64,000 bases of DNA, from positions 2,232,001 through 2,296,000 of the forward strand of contig NZ_LT629711.1 in assembly GCF_900104525.1 (NCBI RefSeq), read 5' to 3'. A program made the translations under genes and the position numbers. Below are positions 54,913-62,881 of the stretch, one piece after another. The notes beneath the pieces were generated by a model, which worked only from the letters and a program-made list of their open reading frames with translations, did no database searches and had not been told where the DNA came from. This DNA is from Pedococcus dokdonensis (GTDB lineage: Bacteria; Actinomycetota; Actinomycetes; Actinomycetales; Dermatophilaceae). Every line of letters starts with the position of its first letter. The first letter of the stretch is position 1.

Positions 54913-55131
54913 ACTCATGCAAAAGGCGAGTTAGCGCCGCCGTCGCTAACTCATGCAAAAGGCGAGTTAGCGCCGCCGTCGCTAACTCATGCAAAAGGCG
55001 AGTTGGCGCCGCTTTCGTCGCCCACTCATGCACAAGGCGAGTTAGCGCCGCCGTCGCCCACTCATGCACAAGGCGAGTTTGCGCCGCCGTCGCCCACTCA
55101 TGCACAAGGCGAGTTAGCGCCGCTGCCGCCG
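54913..55131. repeat. Six-copy 36-bp tandem repeat with hairpin units
   Basis: Units start at 54913, 54949, 54985, 55024, 55060 and 55096; the period is 36 except for one 39-bp step (a 3-base insertion). In the intact copies GCTAACTC and GAGTTAGC form an 8-bp stem with an 11-base loop ATGCAAAAGGC. Later copies read GCCCACTC, which weakens the stem. All copies keep GGCGAGTT-GCGCC. The array fills the gap between the S4 gene and the convergent sensor gene. There are no variable spacers, so it is not a CRISPR. Confidence 0.9.
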
Positions 55132-55144
55132 CCCGTCGGTCACC

Positions 55145-56212
55145 TCACGGGAAGCGGTCCAGCGGACCGGTGATGGCGTCGACGGCCGGTGGGTCGAGGA
55201 CGATCGTGATGTGCCGCTGGCCGTTCACGTGGAAGTGCGGGAGGCACTGGGGCGACGACGTGAGCCACACCCGCTGCCCTGCCGTGGTGACTGCTCGCAG
55301 GACGTAGGTGAGCGGCAGGTGCGCCTCGGCGTTGCACCCGGGGTCCAGGGCCGCGGTCGTCCCGGTGCGGGCCAGGCTGGCATTCAGCAGCGCGAGGTCT
55401 CGCTCACCGAACGGGCCCCGTCGCGGGTACAGCATCGTGGGCACGGTGTCCGAGGTGACCGCGAGCGGGTCGATGGCCGGGTAGGTGCACGACGACGCGG
55501 ACGCGAGCACCGTCCCCTTCGGCAGCTCGACCGGGTTGGAGTCGGGGTCGTGCAGCGCGGACGGGCAGGTCGGGTAGTCGTCGAGGGGTGGCAGGGCGGC
55601 GGACCAGTCGGCGGACTGCTCGGCCAGGCCGACGTAGTAGGAGTCGAGGAACACCCAGCCGTCGCAGAGCAGATCGGTGTTGAGGTAGGTCCTGGCCTGT
55701 CCCTGCCGGTCACGGACGCTCACGGTGAACGCCGGACCATGCGGCCGGTCCCCGCACTTCTTGGCGTCCGGGTCACTCGCGAGCCGCCAGTTGAGGAGGT
55801 CGAGGGTGGCCGGGCGAACGACCGCTTCGTCGGGCGGCAGCGAGCCCGGCCAGACCGAGTCGCCTCCGACCAGGGCACAGACGAGCACCGCGTCGGCCCG
55901 CTCGCTGAGCGGCGAGGCGGGAACGCCGCCCAGCGGGCTGATCGTCGACTGGAGCTCGGGGCACGGGTTGATCGGCCGGCTCTGGCTCGGTGACGGCACC
56001 GCCGGCTCGGCCGCGCGGTTGCGGAACACCCCCGAGGCGCCGACGCCGACCACCGCGACGACAACGGCGGCGCCGGTCGCCACGGCCGCTCGGCGCAGCC
56101 GCCGGGTGCTGATGGCTTGCCGCCGGGCCGCGACCGCCAGGTCCGAGGTGTCGAACTGTTCCGGGACCGCGGCGTGCATCGCGTCCCTCAACCGGGTCTC
56201 GAGGTCAGTCAT
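55145..56212 (-). CDS. Single-TM sensor/anti-sigma-like partner of SigE-family sigma factor
   Basis: 355 residues. Cytoplasmic N-terminus of ~40 residues (LETRLRDAMHAAVPEQFDTSDLA), one TM helix ~42-63, and a ~280-residue extracytoplasmic domain with about ten cysteines (likely disulfides). The domain is homologous to that of the 56895-58382 product: AVLVCA, SVWPGSLPPDE, GPAFTV, CDGW, SYYVGLAEQ, CPSALHD and LPKGTVLASASSC have counterparts there. The start overlaps the sigma gene by 8 bases. It should hold the sigma factor at the membrane or sense a signal for it. No zinc-anti-sigma HxxxCxxC motif is present. Confidence 0.75.
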   Translation of the reverse strand: MTDLETRLRDAMHAAVPEQFDTSDLAVAARRQAISTRRLRRAAVATGAAVVVAVVGVGASGVFRNRAAEPAVPSPSQSRPINPCPELQSTISPLGGVPASPLSERADAVLVCALVGGDSVWPGSLPPDEAVVRPATLDLLNWRLASDPDAKKCGDRPHGPAFTVSVRDRQGQARTYLNTDLLCDGWVFLDSYYVGLAEQSADWSAALPPLDDYPTCPSALHDPDSNPVELPKGTVLASASSCTYPAIDPLAVTSDTVPTMLYPRRGPFGERDLALLNASLARTGTTAALDPGCNAEAHLPLTYVLRAVTTAGQRVWLTSSPQCLPHFHVNGQRHITIVLDPPAVDAITGPLDRFP

Positions 56213-56735
56213 GACGGGCCCCCTCGTCGACGAGCAGAAGTGGACTGTGGCGCAAGGTGGCGAACGCCCGCGCGCACTGGCTCTTGATGGTGCCGACGCT
56301 GCACCCCAGGAGCTCGGCGGCCTGTGCCTCCGTGAGGTCCTCGAAGTAGCGCAGCACCACGGCGGCGCGCTGGCCGCGGGGAAGGGTGGCGAGCGCGACC
56401 AGCAGGTCGCGTCGCAGCTCGGTGACGTCCTCAGGGGCGGGGCCGGCGGCGTTCGTGGGCTCCGGCAGGACCTCGGTGGGGTACTCGGCGTTCCACCGCC
56501 GACGCCACCAGGCGAAGTAGGTCGTCAGCATCACCTTGCGGACGTAGGCGTCGGGTCGGCCGTCGCTGTCGCGGGCGACCCGTGACCAGTGCGGCCACAC
56601 CTTCGCGAGCGCGGTCTGGACGAGGTCCTCGGCCCTCTGGTGGTCGCCGGTCAGCAGCCACGCGGTGCGCAGGAGGTCATGGCCTCGGGCTGCGACGTAG
56701 TCGTCGAAGCCGGGCGGTACCGCGGCTCGTTCCAT
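56205..56735 (-). CDS. SigE-family ECF RNA polymerase sigma factor
   Basis: 176 residues from the ATG at 56735 (GAGGTGG Shine-Dalgarno). Sigma region 2: FDDYVAARGHDLLRTAWLLTGDHQRAEDLVQTALAKVWPHW. Region 4: ALATLPRGQRAAVVLRYFEDLTEAQAAELLGCSVGTIKSQCARAFATLR with an intact HTH. This is the large actinobacterial SigE/ECF group named by family databases. It overlaps its membrane partner by 8 bases. The locus sits where mycobacteria carry sigD with its anti-sigma gene. Confidence 0.9.
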   Translation of the reverse strand: MERAAVPPGFDDYVAARGHDLLRTAWLLTGDHQRAEDLVQTALAKVWPHWSRVARDSDGRPDAYVRKVMLTTYFAWWRRRWNAEYPTEVLPEPTNAAGPAPEDVTELRRDLLVALATLPRGQRAAVVLRYFEDLTEAQAAELLGCSVGTIKSQCARAFATLRHSPLLLVDEGARHD

Positions 56736-56894
56736 CACGACCACCTCGTCCCGGCTCGGCCTCGTCTTCACACTTGTCAGAAGCGGCCGGGCGCCCTCTC
56801 AGGTTGTCAGCCACGGTCGACTTTCGCCTCCACCGTCGCGAACTCGTCCGGCGCCTGAGGTCTGGGAAGGGAGGCGCGACGCGGGGCCGGTTGG

Positions 56895-58382
56895 CTACCG
56901 GGCGACGAGGAGGCTGCGCAGCATGTCACCGGTCTGGTCGCTGAGCGCCCAGGTGTCCCGTGGGCGCCAGTCGACCGAGAGGCTGTCGGGGCAGCTGCCG
57001 CTCAGCTCGACCAACCGGCCCTCGAAGGTGCGCGCCTCCACGACGAACAGCGCGCCGCTGGCCGGACACACCGTGGCGGTCTGGGCGCGCGAACCGGACC
57101 GTCTCAGGTCGGCGTTCAGCTGGTCGAGCTGCGGCGAGCCCATCACGTTGGCGCGGACCGGGCGGAACTTCGGCAGCTCGCCCGGCACCGGCCTGGGGTG
57201 CAGGCACGCCGTGGCTGCCTCGAGGACGGTCCCCCGCGGCAGGCTCGGGCGCGCCGAGCCGGACGCGTCGGTGGTGCGACCCAGCACCGACGGGCAGCCG
57301 AGGAAGATGTCGTCGATGGATCCGGCGGCGCGCTGGTCCAACACGCCTTGTTCGGCCAGCGCCGTGTAGTAGCTGGCCAGAGCCGGCCAGCCGTTGCAGG
57401 CCAGACCTTCGTTCGCGTAGGCGCGGACCGTTCCGTCGATGCCCTGGAGCAGCAGCCGGAACGCCGGCCCGGTGGGCAGGGCGGGACACTCGGCGCCAGC
57501 CGTTCGGGGCGCCAGCACGAGTGCGTCGACGGCGAGCGGGGCACTCACCGGTGCGTCCGGCGGCAGGAACCCCGACCACACCGAGCCCTCGTCGGTCTGG
57601 GCGCACACCAGCACTGCTGCCACGGTCCGGCTCAGCGGCTCAGCGGTGACGGCCGGGGGCACCGGCGTCGCGGCCGAGGTCCGACAGGTCACGGCGGTGG
57701 CCGTCGGGGAGGGGACCGGCGTGACCCGGTTCGGTTCTCCGGCTGCCAGCAGCCCGCCGACCGCCACCGCAACAACTAGGGCAACGGCAGCGAATGCCCA
57801 GCCGCGCACCCCACGCCAGCGGGCGGCATACGGGCGGGACTGGTCGAGCAAGCCGGCCACGGAAGGATCCGGTGGTGGCAACAGCTCGAGGGCTGAGCGC
57901 AGGCTGTCCTCGTCGAGGCCGAGCCGGCCGCCCACCCGGTCGAGCGCGTGCACGCGGTGGCGGTGGGCGGTGGCGACGACGTCGTCGAGAGCGGCCGCCA
58001 CCTGAGCGTCCGAGAGTCCGTCGAAGGTCCACAGCACCAACGCCACCCGTTCGCGGGGGCCGAGCTCGGACAGGGCGCTGAGCAGGTCCGCGCGCGAGGG
58101 CGGGTCGGCCTGGGGAGTCGCCGGGGCGGCACTGCCGGGTCGGCGGTGGTGGTGCCGGAGGTAGCCGGCGACGACCGCGCGCCGCAGCTCCGCGTCGTAG
58201 GAGCCGGCGCCGACCTGCGAGAGACGGTGCCACTGCGGCCAGCTTCGGCGCAGCGTCGTCCGGACGAGCTCCTCGGCCGCACGGTCGTCGCCCACCAGCA
58301 GCCAGGCCGTCCGCAGCAGGTCGCTGCCCCGCGCGACGACGTACTCGTCGAAGCTGGGAGGTTCGGCGAACCGCTCCGCCAT
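56895..58382 (-). CDS. Membrane-tethered sigma factor: ECF sigma fused to TM helix and sensor ectodomain
   Basis: 495 residues. Region 2 at ~11-52 (FDEYVVARGSDLLRTAWLLVGDDRAAEELV), region 4 at ~100-152 (LSELGPRERVALVLWTFDGLSDAQVAAALDDVVATAHRHRVHALDR). One TM helix ~194-215, and an extracytoplasmic Cys-rich domain ~230-495 homologous to the separate sensor at 55145. The region-4 HTH is degraded: the SVGTIKS recognition helix of its neighbour is replaced by DVVATAH. It could be a tethered sigma released by proteolysis, or a sigma-like decoy. Start ATG 58382 or GTG 58388. No frameshift separates the parts: one continuous frame. Confidence 0.82.
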   Translation of the reverse strand: MAERFAEPPSFDEYVVARGSDLLRTAWLLVGDDRAAEELVRTTLRRSWPQWHRLSQVGAGSYDAELRRAVVAGYLRHHHRRPGSAAPATPQADPPSRADLLSALSELGPRERVALVLWTFDGLSDAQVAAALDDVVATAHRHRVHALDRVGGRLGLDEDSLRSALELLPPPDPSVAGLLDQSRPYAARWRGVRGWAFAAVALVVAVAVGGLLAAGEPNRVTPVPSPTATAVTCRTSAATPVPPAVTAEPLSRTVAAVLVCAQTDEGSVWSGFLPPDAPVSAPLAVDALVLAPRTAGAECPALPTGPAFRLLLQGIDGTVRAYANEGLACNGWPALASYYTALAEQGVLDQRAAGSIDDIFLGCPSVLGRTTDASGSARPSLPRGTVLEAATACLHPRPVPGELPKFRPVRANVMGSPQLDQLNADLRRSGSRAQTATVCPASGALFVVEARTFEGRLVELSGSCPDSLSVDWRPRDTWALSDQTGDMLRSLLVAR

Positions 58383-58444
58383 GGTCACCCCACTCTGCGC
58401 AACCTGCCTCCCGGCATCGTATGCCGCGGGTGCCGGGCATGCGG

Positions 58445-58475
58445 AAGGCCCGCCCCCGAGCTGGGGACGGGCCTT
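58445..58475 (-). terminator. groEL terminator
   Basis: AAGGCCCGCCCC (58445-58456) pairs with GGGG-A-CGGGCCTT (58463-58475) with one bulge, 13 bases after the groEL stop on the minus strand. Confidence 0.75.
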
Positions 58476-58487
58476 CGGCGAGAGGGG

Positions 58488-60119
<1,632 letters not shown>

Positions 60120-60146
60120 CTAGCAATGAGTTCAGGGTTTGAAGGC

Positions 60147-60188
60147 GACATGCCCTGTATGCCGGCCAGCCGGCATACAGGGCATGTC
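60147..60188. promoter_or_regulatory. Perfect 42-base hairpin between groES and groEL
   Basis: GACATGCCCTGTATGCCGGC (60147-60166) is followed after two bases by its exact reverse complement (60169-60188). A 20-bp stem with a 2-base loop, 19 bases after the groES stop. Each arm contains a GTATGCC/GGCATAC heptamer. Likely an mRNA structure (partial terminator or stabiliser) that sets the GroES:GroEL ratio. Confidence 0.8.
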
Positions 60189-60207
60189 ACTCATGCGGTG
60201 CGGATGC

Positions 60208-60501
60208 TCAGCCGACGATGGCGAGGATGTCGCGCGCGGAGAGGATGAGGTACTCCTCGCCGCCGTGCTTGATCTCGGTGCCGCCGTACTTGCTGTAGAT
60301 CACGCGGTCGCCGACGGTGACGTCGAGCGGGACGCGGTTGCCGTTGTCGTCGATGCGGCCCGGGCCGATCGCAAGGACCTCGCCCTCCTGGGGCTTCTCC
60401 TTCGCGGTGTCCGGGATCACGAGGCCGGACGCGGTGGTCTGCTCGGCCTCGACGGACTTGACGACGATGCGGTCTTCGAGCGGCTTGATGGAAACCGACA
60501 C
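60208..60501 (-). CDS. groES: Co-chaperonin GroES
   Basis: 97 residues. Heptameric cap of Gro[39 protein letters not shown] with the mobile loop (SGLVIPD), then [25 protein letters not shown]. The GTG at 60501 is chosen for its GGGGAGG Shine-Dalgarno 8 bases upstream and because it gives the standard 97-residue length; the frame upstream is leader RNA. Transcribed from the promoter at ~60647-60676 within two CIRCE elements, leaving a 140-base 5' leader. Confidence 0.97.
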   Translation of the reverse strand: MSVSIKPLEDRIVVKSVEAEQTTASGLVIPDTAKEKPQEGEVLAIGPGRIDDNGNRVPLDVTVGDRVIYSKYGGTEIKHGGEEYLILSARDILAIVG

Positions 60502-60614
60502 GGTGAGGACCTCCCCTTCGGGAATGTCGAAAGTTGGACAGTGAGTGGTGATGCGTGTGGTGCTGGGGTGCTGCCGGTCCGGTCGCCGTCGCGGGGGTCG
60601 ACCGGTTGGCTGCG

Positions 60615-60641
60615 TTAGCACTCGGCGAACCGGAGTGCCAA
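60615..60641. promoter_or_regulatory. CIRCE element 1 (HrcA operator)
   Basis: TTAGCACTC-N9-GAGTGCCAA at 60615-60641 matches the CIRCE consensus TTAGCACTC-N9-GAGTGCTAA with one mismatch. It covers the predicted transcription start of groES. Confidence 0.93.
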
Positions 60642-60646
60642 CGGCA

Positions 60647-60676
60647 AATCTAGGCTCGTGGTTAGCACTCGGTCAA
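60647..60676 (-). promoter_or_regulatory. groES promoter
   Basis: On the minus strand TTGACC (60676-60671) and TAGATT (60652-60647) are 18 bp apart, a good housekeeping -35/-10 pair. The -35 box lies in the spacer of CIRCE 2 and the expected start falls in CIRCE 1, so HrcA would block polymerase from both sides. Confidence 0.75.
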
Positions 60677-60688
60677 CTCGAGTGCCAG
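60662..60688. promoter_or_regulatory. CIRCE element 2 (HrcA operator)
   Basis: TTAGCACTC-N9-GAGTGCCAG at 60662-60688, two mismatches from consensus in the right arm, 47 bp from CIRCE 1. Confidence 0.9.
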
Positions 60689-60784
60689 AAGTCTCGCGGG
60701 CGTTCGCCGAGGGCGGACGCGCCGGGTCGGGACTGGGTGGTTATCCGGTGGCGCGGACCCCTCGCGACGCGGCAGGGTCGAGCC

Positions 60785-61624
60785 GTGACCGACACCTCCC
60801 CCGCCACCCCACCCGCCGAGGCCGCTGCCCTCCTGCGTGCGTACGACGAACAGCTGCGCCAGGAGGCCGAGGTGCCGTCGGCGATCACGGTGGACCGGCT
60901 GGGGCCTCTGGTGCTGGCGACCTACCTCGGCGGGCGTGGCTTCATCACCTACCGCAGCCTCGACACCGAGGACCGACCCGCCGACGAGGCCTTCGTCCGC
61001 GACCTGGTCGGGCAGGCGCTCGCGCACTACCAGGCCCTTCCCGAGATCAGCACCGTCGAGTGGAAGACGCGCGGCCACGACCACGCGCCCGGGCTGCACG
61101 ACGCCCTCGTCGCCCGCGGCTTCACCCCCGACGAGCCAGAGTCGATCATGGTCGGCGAGGCGTCCCTGCTCGCGGTCGAGGTCGAGCTGCCGGACGGCCT
61201 CTCCGTCCGCCGGGTCACCGACGAGGACGAGGTGCAGGCCATGACGGCCATGCAGGGCGAGGTGTTCGGGGACTCGCCTGCCCAGCTCGCTGCGATGGCC
61301 GAGCAGATCCTGCACCGGCTGCGGACGCGGGACGACATGGAGATGTGGGTGGCCGAGGACCGCGGGCGGATCGTCAGCGCGGGGCGGCTCGAGCCGGTGG
61401 CCGGCACCGAGTTCGCCGGGATCTGGGGTGGCGCGACGCTGCCCGAGTACCGGGGTCGTGGCATCTACCGGGCCCTCACGTCGGCCCGGGCCAGGTCTGC
61501 GATCGAGCACGGCAAGCGCTACATCAACAGCGACTCGACCGAGTTCTCCCGGCCGATCCTCGAGCGGTCGGGCTTCCTCAAGGTGTCGACGACCACCCCT
61601 TACGAGTGGCGACGCGAGAGCTGA
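60785..61624 (+). CDS. GNAT family N-acetyltransferase
   Basis: 279 residues from the GTG at 60785. The N-terminal half (~1-130) is a degenerate GNAT-like domain; the C-terminal half (~135-279) is a catalytic GNAT with VRRVTDEDEVQAMTAMQGEVF, WVAEDRGRIVSAGRLEPV and CoA loop GGATLPEYRGRGIYRAL. Tandem-GNAT layout as in mycothiol-synthase-like proteins, though substrate is unknown. Its 5' end is ~100 bases from the divergent CIRCE/groES promoter. The upstream open frame overlaps that promoter and was not used. Confidence 0.85.
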   Translation: MTDTSPATPPAEAAALLRAYDEQLRQEAEVPSAITVDRLGPLVLATYLGGRGFITYRSLDTEDRPADEAFVRDLVGQALAHYQALPEISTVEWKTRGHDHAPGLHDALVARGFTPDEPESIMVGEASLLAVEVELPDGLSVRRVTDEDEVQAMTAMQGEVFGDSPAQLAAMAEQILHRLRTRDDMEMWVAEDRGRIVSAGRLEPVAGTEFAGIWGGATLPEYRGRGIYRALTSARARSAIEHGKRYINSDSTEFSRPILERSGFLKVSTTTPYEWRRES

Positions 61625-61631
61625 CGTCCGA

Positions 61632-61677
61632 GTCGTGTGCCTGAGCGCGCGCCCTGGCCCGCGCTCAGGCACACGAC
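61632..61677. repeat. 46-bp hairpin repeat, copy 1
   Basis: GTCGTGTGCCTGAGCGCG (61632-61649) pairs perfectly over 18 bp with 61660-61677 around a 10-base loop, eight bases after the GNAT stop. Identical to copy 2 (62808-62853) except one base at the end of the loop region. It may serve as terminator and/or a REP-like dispersed element. Confidence 0.9.
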
Positions 61678-61764
61678 CACGATGGGCACAACCGTTCGGG
61701 TGTCTCGGGCGTCTGGGTGGATGAGGGCCCGATCGGGTCCGCGCACGAATCGGGGGGTTCCACA

Positions 61765-62802
61765 GTGAAGTCGATCCACGCAGTCATCGCCGTCTCCGCC
61801 GCCGCCCTGCTGGCCGCCGCGCCGGCCGCGGCGCTCAGCCTGCGCCCGGCGCCGGACCGGGCGGCACCGGGCACCGTCGCGAGTGCCAGCCCCAGCCGGA
61901 CGGCCCCGGCAGCAGGGGCAATCACCCCCGTCGCCTCCGCGACAGCCGTAACACCCAGCAGGCCTTCGTCAGCGACTCCTCCAGGACAGTCCGCCGCCAC
62001 GACGGTCCGTCCCTCCGCCGCGACGACCGGTCCCACGGTCGGCAGCCGACCGCGAGCGGTCGTGTCCGAGCTGCCGAAGGCCTCGACAGCCAAGCCCAAG
62101 GCCCCCTCGAACGACACCGCCCGCAAGGCCGTCGCTGTCCGCGCGCTCCCGACCACCCTTCGGCTCGACGTCGCGGGCGCGACCCTCGACTCCCTCGAGT
62201 CCGGGCTGGCTGCCGACTGCGGCTTCCCGGCCACCGACCGGGCGGTCTGGTACCGGGTCGACGACCCGAGCGGCCTCGGCTTCGTCGTGGACGCCTCGGG
62301 TTCGGACCACCGGGTGGGGATCGCGATGCTCGGCGGCGACCCTCGCGACAACGTCCTGATGGGCTGCAGCGGCGGGTCGGTGCTGACGGCGTCCGGCGGC
62401 CCCGCCGGACCGTTCTACCTCGCGGCGCTCTCCGACGCGCGGACCGCGACCCACCTCGAGCTGGCCTTCCGAGCGCTTCCGGCGCCCGCCGCCACGGTCA
62501 CGCTCGACGCCGTCGGCGCGCTCGACGGGGGCGGCGCACGGCTGAGCGGCACCTACTCCTGCACCGGCTCCGGCTCCCCGACCACCGTGACGATCTCCGG
62601 GCGGCTGTCCCAGGGCGGGACCCAGGGGATCTCCTCCCCCGTCGACGGGACGTGCGACGGGGCGACCCACGCGTGGAGCCTGCTCGTGACCGGGCCGCAG
62701 GCGTTCTCGACCGGCACCGCCCAGGCCGTCGTCACTGCGAGTGCCTGCTCCGGGCCGGGCTGCACCAACAAGACCGCCCAGGGCACCGTCACCCTCTCCT
62801 GA
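61765..62802 (+). CDS. Secreted protein of unknown function
   Basis: 345 residues from the GTG at 61765 (GGGGGG Shine-Dalgarno 8 bases upstream). Signal peptide KSIHAVIAVSAAALLAAAPAAALS, then an Ala/Thr/Pro/Ser-rich low-complexity stretch (~30-125). A first beta-rich domain follows (~130-245; CGFPATDRAVWYRVDDPSGLGFVVDASGSDHRVGIAML), reminiscent of pre-peptidase C-terminal-like folds, then a ~100-residue domain resembling immunoglobulin/jelly-roll modules (GTYSCTGSGSPTTVTISGRLSQ; three to four Cys). No catalytic motif. Bracketed on both sides by near-identical 46-bp hairpins. Confidence 0.7.
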   Translation: MKSIHAVIAVSAAALLAAAPAAALSLRPAPDRAAPGTVASASPSRTAPAAGAITPVASATAVTPSRPSSATPPGQSAATTVRPSAATTGPTVGSRPRAVVSELPKASTAKPKAPSNDTARKAVAVRALPTTLRLDVAGATLDSLESGLAADCGFPATDRAVWYRVDDPSGLGFVVDASGSDHRVGIAMLGGDPRDNVLMGCSGGSVLTASGGPAGPFYLAALSDARTATHLELAFRALPAPAATVTLDAVGALDGGGARLSGTYSCTGSGSPTTVTISGRLSQGGTQGISSPVDGTCDGATHAWSLLVTGPQAFSTGTAQAVVTASACSGPGCTNKTAQGTVTLS

Positions 62803-62807
62803 CGAGG

Positions 62808-62853
62808 GTCGTGTGCCTGAGCGCGCGCCCTGGCCTGCGCTCAGGCACACGAC
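62808..62853. repeat. 46-bp hairpin repeat, copy 2
   Basis: GTCGTGTGCCTGAGCGC (62808-62824) pairs perfectly with GCGCTCAGGCACACGAC (62837-62853), six bases after the secreted-protein stop. 45 of 46 bases match copy 1, in the same orientation. Confidence 0.9.
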
Positions 62854-62881
62854 CGCGACGGCATACGCAACAATGCGCGAC

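Noticed and set aside
54911..55105. Minus-strand ORF of 12-residue repeats as a real gene
   Set aside because: No Shine-Dalgarno, and the hairpin symmetry explains the sequence better. Kept only as a question in the findings.
54913..55131. CRISPR array
   Set aside because: Units are contiguous with no variable spacers, and no cas genes are nearby.
61632..62853. Insertion sequence with the 46-bp elements as terminal repeats
   Set aside because: The enclosed gene is an exported protein without transposase motifs, the repeats are direct copies of a palindrome, and no target-site duplication is visible.
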